From Cupriavidus basilensis (GTDB lineage: Bacteria; Pseudomonadota; Gammaproteobacteria; Burkholderiales; Burkholderiaceae): DNA of 64,000 bases. This document shows, piece by piece, positions 44,397 through 53,729 of the stretch (positions are counted from its first letter, which is position 1; each line of letters opens with the position of its first letter). The translations under genes and the position numbers were made by a program. A model generated the notes under the pieces. The model was given only the letters and a program-made list of their open reading frames with translations. It was not told where the DNA came from and searched no databases. The DNA lies in the NCBI RefSeq assembly GCF_000876015.1, contig NZ_BBQM01000029.1:85218-149217 (forward strand). Direction: 5' to 3'.

Positions 44397-45422
44397 CTAC
44401 GGTTCCGGGGCGGGCGCCGGCGGGGATGCGTCGGCCCAGCGTTCGCGGATCTCCAGGATCGCCGGCAGGCATTGCTGGAACAGCGATACCAGCTCGGGAT
44501 CGAGGTGCGAGCCGCTGCTGCGCCGGATGTGCTCCACCGCGTCCCCGATCGGCCACGCCGCCTTGTACGGGCGCACGCTCGTGAGCGCGTCGAACACGTC
44601 GGCCAGCGCGACGATGCGCGCGACGTGGGGAATCTCCTCGCCCCTGAGGCCGCGCGGATAGCCGCTGCCGTCCCACTTCTCATGGTGATTCTCGGCGATG
44701 ACGCGCGCCATGTGCAACAGGCCGCCCGCCTCGTGCGTGCCGATGATCCGGCCGCCGATCGTGGTGTGCTCGCGCATGACCTGCCATTCCTGCTCGGTAA
44801 GCTTACCCGGCTTTTGCAGGATGGTGTCGGGGATGCCGATCTTGCCGACGTCGTGCATGGCCGCCGCATGCAGCAGGTCGTCGGCCGCCGCCTGGCTGTA
44901 GCCGGCGGCGAGCGCGAGCGTGTGCGCGTAGTAGCTCATGCGGATGACGTGCCGCCCGGTCTCGTTGTCCTTGTACTCGGCCGCCACGCCCAGGCACTGG
45001 ACGATCTGCAGCCGGGTCTCGCGCAGCGCATGGACCCGTATCAGCGACAGGTGGTTGCGCACGCGCGCCTTGACGATGGCGGGGCTGAACGGCTTGTTGA
45101 TGTAGTCCACCGCGCCCAGGTCGAAGCCGCGCTGCTCGTCGGCCTCCCGGGAAAGGGCCGAGACGAAGATGACCGGGATGCAGGCGGTCGCCGGCGACTG
45201 CTTCAGCACCTGGCAGGCTTCGTAGCCCGAGATGCCCGGCATCATCACGTCCAGCAGGATCAGGTCGGGCTGCTCGGCGCGGGCCAGCGCGATGGCCTTT
45301 TCCCCGTCCCTGGCGAAGAACAGGCGGTAGTCGTCCTGGAGCGTGTGGCGCAGCAACTGCAGGTTGGTGGGTTCGTCGTCCACCAGCAGCAGGGTCTGGC
45401 GGGGGTCGGTGAGTTTTCTCAT
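44397..45422 (-). CDS. Response regulator with HD-GYP c-di-GMP phosphodiesterase domain
   Basis: Two-component output protein of 341 residues. The receiver domain (about 8-125) has the phospho-acceptor Asp58 in LILLDVMMPG and Lys110 in INKPF. The HD-GYP domain (about 145-335) has HD at 190-191 (MHDVGKIGIPD) and GYP at 254-256 (DGSGYPRGLRGEEIP). Phosphorylation should control hydrolysis of c-di-GMP to GMP. Its ATG overlaps the stop of the hybrid kinase gene, which is therefore its probable partner. An Ala/Pro tail ends the protein. Confidence 0.92.
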   Translation of the reverse strand: MRKLTDPRQTLLLVDDEPTNLQLLRHTLQDDYRLFFARDGEKAIALARAEQPDLILLDVMMPGISGYEACQVLKQSPATACIPVIFVSALSREADEQRGFDLGAVDYINKPFSPAIVKARVRNHLSLIRVHALRETRLQIVQCLGVAAEYKDNETGRHVIRMSYYAHTLALAAGYSQAAADDLLHAAAMHDVGKIGIPDTILQKPGKLTEQEWQVMREHTTIGGRIIGTHEAGGLLHMARVIAENHHEKWDGSGYPRGLRGEEIPHVARIVALADVFDALTSVRPYKAAWPIGDAVEHIRRSSGSHLDPELVSLFQQCLPAILEIRERWADASPPAPAPEP

Positions 45423-48400
45423 ATGGTGCTGCCGGACGGGCGCCTGGCCAGGCTCTCCAGGATTCGCCGCGCGAGGGCCGCGGCCTGCGCGAAGTCGAAG
45501 GCGTCGATGGCGTCGTTCAGCGCCTCGCACCGGGTGTGTTCGCCGCGCCGGCGCAGCCACGCGTTCACGGCGCCGAGGGCCGGCGCGTTCAGCTCGCTGC
45601 GCTCCAGGCAGGCGAGCAGGTCCTCCATCTGCCGGCACGTTTCCTCGTCGTCCGCGTCGTCGCAGGGACCGGGGGCCGGCGCCACGGGCGCGGCCGCCGA
45701 GGGCGATGCGGAGGGTGCCGGGGAAGGCGCCAGGGAAGGCGCCGGCGCGAGCGTACCGGACTGCCGCAATTCCTCCGCGGCGTCGGCCAGCATGTCGCGC
45801 AGCCGGGTCAACTGCGGCCGGACCTCTTCCCGCGCGCCGCCCCGGATCTTGTCCTCCAGCGTGCTCGCCAGCTCGGTGACGCGCGGCAGGGCGAGGTTGC
45901 CGGCGGCGCCGCGGATGCCGTGCAGGCTGAACATGGCGGCGTCCCAGTCGATGTGCGGCGCATTCTCGTCGGGCAGCGGATGCCGCGCCGCCGCCTCGGC
46001 CAGGAACGTGCGCAGCGCCTGCGCCAGGCGCGCCTTGCCGCCCCACAACGAAACGCCCAGCGTCCAGTCGATCAGGTGGCGGTGCTCGTCCGGCTTCTGC
46101 GGGTCCGGCCCGGCGTGTGGCGGCGTGGCGTCCAGGCCGAGGGCGCGCGCGATTTCCGCCAGCAGCTTGGGCGGGTCGAGCGGCTTCGCCGCGAAGCCGT
46201 TCATGCCCGCTTCGCGCGCGGCGCGCCGGTCGGAGTCCATCACGCTGGCGGTCAGCGCGATGACGGGGGTGGGCGCGGCGTTCGCGGCCTGCTCGCGCTG
46301 GCGGATCAGGCGGGTTGCCGACAGGCCGTCCATGCCGGGCATGTGCATGTCCATCAGCACGAGATCGAAGCGGCGCGACAGCGCCAGGCGGACCACTTCG
46401 TCGCCGTCGCCGGCCGCCGTGACCTTGTGGCCGCGCCCGGCCAGCATCAGCGTCAGCAGCTCCAGGTTCTGCGGCACGTCGTCGGCAATCAGGATGTCCA
46501 GCGGCGGCAGCGCGACGGCGCCGGCGTCCGCCGGCTGCGCGCCCGGCCTCGCGCCGTGGCGCAGCGGCAGCAGCACGTGGAACACGCTGCCCTCGCCGGG
46601 CACGCTGTCGGCGTAGATCGAGCCCGCCATCAGCTCCACCAGCTGCCGCGCGATGGTGGTGCCGAGTCCCGAGCCGCCGAAGCGGCGGCCGATGCTGGCA
46701 TCGGCCTGGGAGAACGGGTCGAAGATGGTCTGCAGTTGCTGGCTGCTCATGCCGATGCCGGTGTCCCTGACCCGGATGTGCACGAGGCCGTTCTCGGGCC
46801 GGAACTCGACCGTGACCGCGCCGCGCTCGGTGAACTTGATGGCGTTGCCGATCAGGTTGGTCAGCACCTGCTGGATGCGCAGCGGGTCGCCCTTGAAATA
46901 CCGCTCCATGTCCTCCGGGTAGACCATCGTCAGCGCCAGGTTCTTGGCCTGGGCGCTCAGGCGCAGCGAGGCCAGGATGTGCTCGGTGACTTCCTTCAGC
47001 GAGAAGTCGATGGTCTCCAGTTCGAGCGCGCCTTTTTCCAGCCGGGTCGTGTCGAGGATATCGTTGAGCAGTCCCAGCAGGGAGCGGGACGATTGCCGGA
47101 TGGTGGTCAGGTGGCTGCGCTGCAGCGGCGTCAGCTCGCCCTTGAGGAGCAATTCGGTGAAGCCGATGATGGCGTTCATCGGCGTGCGAATCTCGTGGCT
47201 CATGTTGGCGAGGAAGGTGCTCTTGGCCGAGGCCGCCTGCTCGGCCCGCTCGGCCGCTTCGCGCAGCGATTTCTCGAGATTGCGGCGCTCGGCGATGTTG
47301 GTCACGAAGCCGACGAACAGCGGCGCGCCGGGCAGCTCGACCCGTCCCACGGCGAGCCGGATGGGGATCAGGGTGCCGTCCTTGTGCAGGCCCTCGACCT
47401 CGCGGCCCGAGCCGATGATCCTGGGCACCCCGGACGTCAGGTAATTGTCCAGGTACTCGTCGTGGCGGGACTGGTCCGGCTCCGGCATCAGCATCTTGAT
47501 GTTGCGGCCGATGACCTCGTGCGCCTGCCAGCCGAACAGGCGCTCGGCGGACTGGTTGAACGCCTGGATGATGCCGCGGCTGTCGATGGTGATGATGCCG
47601 TCCACGGCGGTCTCGACGATGGCGCGGATGCGCGATTCGCTCTCGCCCATCTTGCGGAACAGCAGGCGATAGCGGATCAGGCCGTTGGCGGCGAACACCA
47701 GGACGGTGACGGTGATCGTGAAGGTGGACAGGGCCAGCGACGCGAACGTGGTGTCGAGGATCATGCCCGTGGCGGGCGTGCCCGGCTGGCCGATGAAACG
47801 GGCCGCCGACATGCCCACGTAATGGGTGCCCGCGATGGCCAGCCCCATGACGCCGCCGCCGGCCAGGAGGCGCTGCAGCGCGCCGAGGCGCGACCGGTTG
47901 AGCCCGAAGCGGATCCAGATCGCCAGGATCGACAGCCCGGCCGCCAGCACGACGGACAGCGCGAAGCGGAGCGGGTCATAGCGCAGCAGCGGGCTCATCT
48001 GCATGGCCGCCATGCCGCTGTAGTGCATCGCGGCGATGCCCAGGCCGACCAGCGTGCCGGAGACGCATACCTGCCGCGCCGTGACCTCGGGCAGCGAGAG
48101 CTTGCGCAGCGCGACCCATGACGCGGCAAGCGCGGGCACGATGGACAGCAGGGTCAGGCCGGTGCCGTAGTGAACCGCGGTGCACAGCTGGAACGACAGC
48201 ATGCCGATGAAGTGCATGGTCCAGATGCCGCCGCCCAGCGAGATGGCGCCGGTGCCGATGGCGATGTGGCGATGCAGGGGGATTTCGGCGCCGCGGGCAA
48301 TGTGGGCGATCTGCAGCGCCATGATGGACGAGAACGCCGCCACCAGCACCGACAGCACGACCAGCCCCGCGTCGTAGGTGCCGTGCAGGAACGGGATGTC

Positions 48401-48439
48401 CACGGACGGGTCGATAAAGATGTGCTTGAATCCTCCCAT
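45419..48439 (-). CDS. MHYT-PAS hybrid histidine kinase with receiver and Hpt domains
   Basis: Inner-membrane sensor kinase of 1006 residues. The MHYT domain (about 20-250) carries the repeated metal-ligand motifs MHFIGM (75-80), MHYSGM (138-143) and THYVGM (205-210), thought to bind copper and sense O2, CO or NO. A PAS domain follows (about 270-390), then HisKA with His415 in MSHEIRTP, HATPase (about 515-625), a receiver with Asp697 in LVLMDMHMPG and an Hpt domain with His840 in FSLHGIRGAAGN. All phosphorelay residues are present. Output is probably the HD-GYP regulator, coupled by an ATGA overlap. The protein links a gas or redox signal to c-di-GMP breakdown. Confidence 0.92.
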   Translation of the reverse strand: MGGFKHIFIDPSVDIPFLHGTYDAGLVVLSVLVAAFSSIMALQIAHIARGAEIPLHRHIAIGTGAISLGGGIWTMHFIGMLSFQLCTAVHYGTGLTLLSIVPALAASWVALRKLSLPEVTARQVCVSGTLVGLGIAAMHYSGMAAMQMSPLLRYDPLRFALSVVLAAGLSILAIWIRFGLNRSRLGALQRLLAGGGVMGLAIAGTHYVGMSAARFIGQPGTPATGMILDTTFASLALSTFTITVTVLVFAANGLIRYRLLFRKMGESESRIRAIVETAVDGIITIDSRGIIQAFNQSAERLFGWQAHEVIGRNIKMLMPEPDQSRHDEYLDNYLTSGVPRIIGSGREVEGLHKDGTLIPIRLAVGRVELPGAPLFVGFVTNIAERRNLEKSLREAAERAEQAASAKSTFLANMSHEIRTPMNAIIGFTELLLKGELTPLQRSHLTTIRQSSRSLLGLLNDILDTTRLEKGALELETIDFSLKEVTEHILASLRLSAQAKNLALTMVYPEDMERYFKGDPLRIQQVLTNLIGNAIKFTERGAVTVEFRPENGLVHIRVRDTGIGMSSQQLQTIFDPFSQADASIGRRFGGSGLGTTIARQLVELMAGSIYADSVPGEGSVFHVLLPLRHGARPGAQPADAGAVALPPLDILIADDVPQNLELLTLMLAGRGHKVTAAGDGDEVVRLALSRRFDLVLMDMHMPGMDGLSATRLIRQREQAANAAPTPVIALTASVMDSDRRAAREAGMNGFAAKPLDPPKLLAEIARALGLDATPPHAGPDPQKPDEHRHLIDWTLGVSLWGGKARLAQALRTFLAEAAARHPLPDENAPHIDWDAAMFSLHGIRGAAGNLALPRVTELASTLEDKIRGGAREEVRPQLTRLRDMLADAAEELRQSGTLAPAPSLAPSPAPSASPSAAAPVAPAPGPCDDADDEETCRQMEDLLACLERSELNAPALGAVNAWLRRRGEHTRCEALNDAIDAFDFAQAAALARRILESLARRPSGSTI

Positions 48440-48618
48440 GTGCGGGAATCCTTTCCACTACGGTCGATGACGGGCTGAACGGGCCCGGCCGGCCGTCCAT
48501 GTCGAGGCGAGTCGGGAACGGCCGGAATTCCGGTAATGCAAAAAAAAAGCGGCGTCTTCCTCCGTGAAAAATATCAACGGCAGGCCGGGCGGATTCTTTA
48601 GCTTCGGGGCCGGTCGCG

Positions 48619-50208
48619 CTAATCCTGCGGCGCCGGCTGCGCCGTCATCGCCTTGGCGACGACCGCACGTACCTGATTCCGGCCGGAGGACTTGGCCTTG
48701 TACAACTGTTCGTCCGCGATCGAAACCAGTTTCTCCGGGCTGCCGCCGTCGATGGGCCGGCAGCTCGCGCATCCGATGCTGAGCGTCAGCCGTCCCGTTT
48801 CGCTGCCGCGATTCGAGATGTCGAGGGCCTCGGCATTGCCGCGGATCGTTTCCGCCACCCGCGCGGCGCCGTCGCGCCCGGTGCCGGGCAGCACGACCGT
48901 GAACTCCTCGCCGCCGTACCGGGCCGCCACGTCCACCGATCGCCTCACAGACTCGGCAATGCATTTCGCCACGGTGGCGAGAATCTCGTCGCCCGCGGCA
49001 TGCCCGTACGTGTCGTTGAACAGCTTGAAGCGGTCGATGTCGATGAACAGGATGGACATCTCGTTCTTGTCGCGCACCGCGCGGTCCCATTCGCCCTGAA
49101 GCCGCTCATCCAGCGTGCGCCGGTTGTCCAGCCTGGTGAGCGGATCGGTGGTGGCAAGACGCGTCAGCTCGGCCTCCGCGCGCAACTTGTCGCGCAGCGT
49201 GTAGGCAAGCAGCCAGGCCCCGGCGATCAGCACCATGCCCCACAGGCCGGCGACACAGGCCGTCACGATGAATTGCCGGCGCCATCGCCCGGCCACATCC
49301 TCCATCGACGGGGCGACCACGGCAATGAGCGGCAAGTCCGGAACGTGCCGGTACGTATACAGGCGCTCGATCGCGCCTGTCCCGGTCGCGATCACCGAAC
49401 CGCTGCCGCGCGCGGCCATCGGCCTGAACGCCGGCAAGCCGGCCACGCTGGTGCCGACTCTACTCTCCGAGAACGGCTTTGCGGCCAGCACCGTGCCGTC
49501 GTCGAGCAGGATCTCGACGATCCCCGGCGCCACCACGTTTATCCTGTCGAACAGCCGCTGGAAGAATTCGAGGCGTACCTCGAAGAAGGCAATGCCCGCA
49601 AACGATCCGTCCGGGCCGTTGATGCGGCGCGTCAGCGCGATGGCCAGCTTGCCGTCGTTGATCCGCGAGCGGAACGGATGCGAAACGACCAGGCCCGCCG
49701 ACGGGTTGTGCCGTTGCCTGAAGAAATAGTCGCGGTCGCTCAGCCGCAAGGCGGGGTCCGTTTCCTTGCCGTCCCATGAGGCGAGGATCCGGCCGGACGC
49801 GTCGACAATGAACTTGCCGTCGACATAGGCGCTGTCGGGCAGGCTGCGGAACAGCGCCCGGTCTTGCAGGCCGGTGGAAAGTGGCCACGCCCGCAGCGCT
49901 TCCACGCTGCGGACCAGGTCCTGGAGCTGAACGTCGTAGAACCGGAAATTGCGTTCGAGATCGAGCGCGATGATCGAATTCAGGTTCTCCGAGGTTTCGC
50001 GCGCGTGGTCGATGACCTCATGGCGGCTGACCGCCATCATCGCGAGCGGCACGATCATCACCACGATGGCGGCCAGCGTTCCCGCCATGCCCACCGCATA
50101 CGGGTGGTTGCCGATCATCCGGGCCGCGCCGGCCATCGCCCGCGACAGCGGATGGCGCCGTGGCGATGCGGCAGGCGGGGCGGAAGCGTCCTTGACGGGA
50201 GCGTCCAT
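48619..50208 (-). CDS. Diguanylate cyclase with extracytoplasmic dCache-type sensor domain
   Basis: Membrane diguanylate cyclase of 529 residues: a helix at about 40-62, a periplasmic Cache-like sensor (about 65-300, DSAYVDGKFIVDASGRILAS and LRLSDRDYFFRQRHNPSAG in segments), a second helix (about 315-337) and a GGDEF domain with GGEEF at 432-436 and an RxxD inhibitory site just before it. The ATG at 50208 has GGAGG six bases upstream; the frame is open 56 codons further, but those are Pro/Ala-rich. The ligand of the Cache domain is unknown; amino acids and carboxylates are common in the family. It lies 179 bp downstream of the kinase start, in the same direction. Confidence 0.9.
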   Translation of the reverse strand: MDAPVKDASAPPAASPRRHPLSRAMAGAARMIGNHPYAVGMAGTLAAIVVMIVPLAMMAVSRHEVIDHARETSENLNSIIALDLERNFRFYDVQLQDLVRSVEALRAWPLSTGLQDRALFRSLPDSAYVDGKFIVDASGRILASWDGKETDPALRLSDRDYFFRQRHNPSAGLVVSHPFRSRINDGKLAIALTRRINGPDGSFAGIAFFEVRLEFFQRLFDRINVVAPGIVEILLDDGTVLAAKPFSESRVGTSVAGLPAFRPMAARGSGSVIATGTGAIERLYTYRHVPDLPLIAVVAPSMEDVAGRWRRQFIVTACVAGLWGMVLIAGAWLLAYTLRDKLRAEAELTRLATTDPLTRLDNRRTLDERLQGEWDRAVRDKNEMSILFIDIDRFKLFNDTYGHAAGDEILATVAKCIAESVRRSVDVAARYGGEEFTVVLPGTGRDGAARVAETIRGNAEALDISNRGSETGRLTLSIGCASCRPIDGGSPEKLVSIADEQLYKAKSSGRNQVRAVVAKAMTAQPAPQD

Positions 50209-50540
50209 GATCGGCCTCCGTGAAGCATGTCGAAAAACGTCGTTATGTCCGGGCCGGCGAATGCCCGCCGGCTTGCCTGACGCAAAGGCCGCCGCCGGCT
50301 GGCGCGCGTCGGGGCATGCCGCGGGTTGCGGGCAAGCCACTGCCGGAAGAGGATCGTTCGATAACGTCCGGGGCACAAAGGCAACCAGCCAGCACTGTAC
50401 CCGGTTGCCGTGGCGCCGTGTACGGCGGCGCGGCGGCCTGGGGCGCCGGAAGCCCCGCGCGGATTCGCGTCAGGCGCCGACCTCGGGTGCCGACATCGCG
50501 CCCGGCGAATGCGCGTTCACAGTTTTTCACAATTGCCTTC

Positions 50541-50580
50541 TAAGGGTTTCCACTTAGCCCTCCGTTAACTTGATAACGGA
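50541..50580 (+). promoter_or_regulatory. Possible sigma-28 promoter and inverted repeat before the chemoreceptor gene
   Basis: TAAG, 16 bp, then TCCGTTAA matches the flagellar sigma-28 pattern TAAA-N15-GCCGATAA at most positions. The TCCGTTA (50561-50567) is also one arm of a perfect repeat with TAACGGA (50574-50580). Both lie 55-95 bp before the ATG. The rest of the 426-bp gap 50209-50634 shows no gene. Confidence 0.3.
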
Positions 50581-50634
50581 AGGGAACTTGCTCGTCAGGG
50601 CATCCCCTTTACCTTCTGGCCACCAAGAATACGC

Positions 50635-52134
50635 ATGAACAGCGGCATTGCCTTTATCACTCCCCCGGCCCGCGCCGCGCTGCCGCGCGCCTGCGGCCCT
50701 CAGGCGCGCGTCCCGAGCCTGGCGCTGCGCGACATGGCGCGGCAGGCCGACGCCATCATGTACTTCACGCTGGTCTGTTCCGTCGTGGTGGCATGGCTGA
50801 TCGGGCTGTACTACGCGCAGACGGGGCTGGCCCTGACTGGCGGCGGCTTGTCCCTGCTGGTGGGCAGCGCCGCGTTCTTCCAGGCGCGCGGCACGGCGCT
50901 GTCCCGCAGCCTGCTTACCATCTGCAATGTCGTTCTCGTGGCGCTGCATATCCAGCTTGCCCACGGGACCACCGAATTCCATTTCGGGGTATTCGTGCTG
51001 CTCGGGCTGCTCCTGGTCTACCGCGACGTGGGCGTGCTGCTGCTCGCGGCGGGGCTGTTCGCGGTGCATCATCTCGCGTTCGACCGGCTCCAGGCGCTGA
51101 ACTTCATGGTGTTCTGCACCGAGAGCGCGAATCTGCCGCGCACGTTGCTGCATGCGGCCTATGTCGTCATGCAGACCGCCGTCGAGATGTTTCTCGCCCG
51201 GCGGCTGCGCGTCGCGGCCCTGGAGGCGGCGGAACTGTCGGCAATCGTCAGCCAGGTGGATCGCGGCGGCAGGATCTGCCTCGACGTCGGGCACATCCCG
51301 GTCACCGCGCCGATCGCGACCGTGCTCAAGTCCACCATTGCGAAGATGGAAATCGCCATGCGGGACGTCAGCGCCAGCGCATCGGGTGTCGAACGGGCGG
51401 CAATGGAGATCGCCAGCGGCAACGCCGACCTGAGCCGGAGAACCGAAGTCCAGGCCGGCAGCCTGCAGGAAACCGCCGCCTCGATGGAAACGCTCGCGCG
51501 CATCGTGAAGCAGAACGCCGAACATGCCCAGGACGCGAGCCGGCTCGCCGACGCGGCTTCGACCGTGGCGCGCGAAGGCGGCGCCGTGGTCGCCCAGGTC
51601 GTCGATACCATGCAGGGGATCGCGCAGAGCGCGAAGGAGGTGGTTGACATCATCGGCGTCATCGAAGGGATCGCGTTCCAGACCAACATTCTCGCGTTGA
51701 ACGCGGCGGTGGAGGCGGCGCGCGCCGGCGAGCACGGCCGTGGTTTCGCCGTCGTGGCGTCGGAAGTGCGCGGCCTCGCGCAACGCTCGGCCACGGCCGC
51801 CCGCGACATCAAGCATCTGATCGAGAGTTCCACCAGCCGCGTGGACAGCGGCACCGTGCTGGTCGATCAGGCCGGCACGACCATGCGGGACGTGGTGGAG
51901 AGCGTCGGGCGCGTGACGCGCATCGTGGGGGACATCACCGGCGCCAGCCGTGAGCAGGCCACGGGCATTGCGCAGGTGCACGAGACCATCGTCCAGATGG
52001 ACGAGATGACGCAGCACAATGCCGCGCTGGTCGAGCAGGCGGCTTCGGCCGCGGCGTCGCTGCACGAATCGGCGGAGGTCCTGCGCCAGGTCGTGAGCGC
52101 TTTCGGCAGTGGTGCCGGAGGGAATCGGGAATAG
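50635..52134 (+). CDS. Methyl-accepting chemotaxis protein with multi-helix membrane sensor
   Basis: Chemoreceptor of 499 residues. It lacks a large periplasmic domain; instead about six membrane helices (about 40-195) precede the cytoplasmic signalling part. The hairpin tip is conserved: EGIAFQTNILALNAAVEAARAGEHGRGFAVVASEVR in segments around 345-380. Methylation helices flank it. It would sense a membrane or cytoplasmic cue and signal to CheA/CheW. No che or flagellar genes are in the window. A possible sigma-28 promoter lies upstream. Confidence 0.9.
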   Translation: MNSGIAFITPPARAALPRACGPQARVPSLALRDMARQADAIMYFTLVCSVVVAWLIGLYYAQTGLALTGGGLSLLVGSAAFFQARGTALSRSLLTICNVVLVALHIQLAHGTTEFHFGVFVLLGLLLVYRDVGVLLLAAGLFAVHHLAFDRLQALNFMVFCTESANLPRTLLHAAYVVMQTAVEMFLARRLRVAALEAAELSAIVSQVDRGGRICLDVGHIPVTAPIATVLKSTIAKMEIAMRDVSASASGVERAAMEIASGNADLSRRTEVQAGSLQETAASMETLARIVKQNAEHAQDASRLADAASTVAREGGAVVAQVVDTMQGIAQSAKEVVDIIGVIEGIAFQTNILALNAAVEAARAGEHGRGFAVVASEVRGLAQRSATAARDIKHLIESSTSRVDSGTVLVDQAGTTMRDVVESVGRVTRIVGDITGASREQATGIAQVHETIVQMDEMTQHNAALVEQAASAAASLHESAEVLRQVVSAFGSGAGGNRE

Positions 52135-52218
52135 CGTGCGGAAGCCGGCCATGCGCCGCGCCGCCGCCATCCACCAATTTCCCGCGACTTTCCGCGACCG
52201 GCCGCCCGGCGGCCTGGC

Positions 52219-52299
52219 CGCGGACGTCCGGACGTCCGCGCAATGATGCGGGAAACGCCGCCGGCCGGCCGTTCCGCGGCACCCCCGGGCATGCCGGGG
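52219..52299. terminator. Palindromes between convergent chemoreceptor and ornithine monooxygenase genes
   Basis: A perfect 22-bp palindrome spans 52219-52240 (each half CGCGGACGTCC), and a hairpin CCCCGG-N5-CCGGGG lies at 52283-52299. They fill the 181-bp gap between two genes that end toward each other, the place for a bidirectional terminator. No T-runs are present. Confidence 0.4.
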
Positions 52300-52315
52300 A
52301 GCACGTCGCGGCAGC

Positions 52316-53677
52316 CTAGGCCCGCAGCGCGCCGAGCTCGGCCGCGCGCGCGTGGCGTGCGGCGGCGCCGTCCTGGCGGCCCGGCGTCAGCGCGTCGTAC
52401 AGCGCGCTGGCAATCTCCTCGGCGCGCGCCGGCAGCACCGAGAGCAGCGTGTCGCTCAGGCCGTGGCTGCTCTGGCAGAAGCCTTGCAGGTAGACCGGCA
52501 CCGCCAGCTCGGGCGCGGCCTGCACGCGATAGCTGCGGTCCACGGTGAAATCGCCCAGGTAGGGCGCCAGCGGCGCCAGCAGGCGGCGGTGGTTCTCGCG
52601 CTCGTAGCCGGTGGCCAGCACCACCGCGTCGTAGCGGCGCGTCTCGGTGGCTTCGCTGCCGGCCGGCGCGGTGTCGGCGATGGTCAGCTCGATGCCGGCC
52701 GGCGCCGCGTGGGCCGCCACCACCGTCTTGCAGGTCAGCAGGTTGACGCGGAACTGGCCGCTGACCTTCTGCCGGTACAGCAGCGCGTAGATGCGCTCGA
52801 TCAGGTCGGCGTCGATCACCGAGTAGTTGGTGTTCAGGTATGCCTGGATCAGCCGGTCGCGCCCGGCCTGGGCCTGCTCGTAGACCACGTCGGTATAGGC
52901 CGGCGCGAAGATCTCGTTGACGAACGGGCTGTCGTCGGCCGGCTTGAGCGCGGCGCCGCGCACGATCAGGTCGGCCTTCACGCCGGGGTAGCTGTCGTGC
53001 AGGTCGATGAAGGCCTCGGCCGCGCTCTGGCCGGCGCCGATCACGGCGATGCGCATGGGCTTGCCGCTGGCGCACGGCTGGCGGCCGATCCAGTCGAGGT
53101 AGCCGGAATGGTGGCACAGCCGCGCGTCGCCCCGCAGGCCGGCGAAGACCTCGGGAATGCGCGGCGTGCCGCCGGTGGACAGCACGATGGCGCGCGCGTC
53201 GCGCACGCGCTCGCGGCCCGCGGCGTCGGTGGAGACCACGCGCACGCGCGTGATGGCGTCGCCGTGGCGCTCGGGCTCGATGCGGGCCACTTCTTCGCCG
53301 TAGCTGCACTGCTCGGCGAAGTGGCCTGCGGCCCAGCGCAGGTAGTCGTCGTACTCCAGCCGGCTCGGGTAGAACGTGCGCAGGTTGATGAAGTCCACCA
53401 GCCGCCCGTGGCGGTGCAGGTAGTTGACGAAGCTGTATGGGCTGGTGGGATTGCGCATCGACACCAGGTCCTTGAGGAAGGAGATCTGCATCTCGCTCTG
53501 CGCCACCAGCGTGTTGCCGTGCCAGTGGTAGGTGCGCTGCTTTTCCAGGAAATGCGCGTCGAGCGGGCGGCCCGCGCCGGCCTGTTCCTGCAGGGCGATG
53601 GCCAGCGCCAGGTTGGACGGCCCGAAGCCGATGCCGACCAGGTCGTGGACGGCGGTGGATGCGTCGCGTAGCGTCAT
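52316..53677 (-). CDS. L-ornithine N5-monooxygenase (PvdA/SidA-like)
   Basis: FAD/NADPH enzyme that hydroxylates the side-chain amine of ornithine (or lysine), the first step to a hydroxamate siderophore. It has 453 residues. The FAD motif GIGFGPSNLALA is at 15-26, the substrate-region QISFLKDLVSMRNPTSPYSFVNYL follows, the NADPH motif VIGAGQSAAEAF is at 212-223 and the VLATGYE motif is near 380. The ATG at 53677 has AAGGA eight bases upstream and matches family starts; the frame runs 25 codons further. Last gene of the minus-strand biosynthetic unit, 52 bp after the acyltransferase. Iron-regulated through box 2, by inference. Confidence 0.92.
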   Translation of the reverse strand: MTLRDASTAVHDLVGIGFGPSNLALAIALQEQAGAGRPLDAHFLEKQRTYHWHGNTLVAQSEMQISFLKDLVSMRNPTSPYSFVNYLHRHGRLVDFINLRTFYPSRLEYDDYLRWAAGHFAEQCSYGEEVARIEPERHGDAITRVRVVSTDAAGRERVRDARAIVLSTGGTPRIPEVFAGLRGDARLCHHSGYLDWIGRQPCASGKPMRIAVIGAGQSAAEAFIDLHDSYPGVKADLIVRGAALKPADDSPFVNEIFAPAYTDVVYEQAQAGRDRLIQAYLNTNYSVIDADLIERIYALLYRQKVSGQFRVNLLTCKTVVAAHAAPAGIELTIADTAPAGSEATETRRYDAVVLATGYERENHRRLLAPLAPYLGDFTVDRSYRVQAAPELAVPVYLQGFCQSSHGLSDTLLSVLPARAEEIASALYDALTPGRQDGAAARHARAAELGALRA

Positions 53678-53729
53678 GAGTTCGGTCCTTGATGGATGGG
53701 TCACGGAAAGCGCAGCGTGGCGGCGCGGA

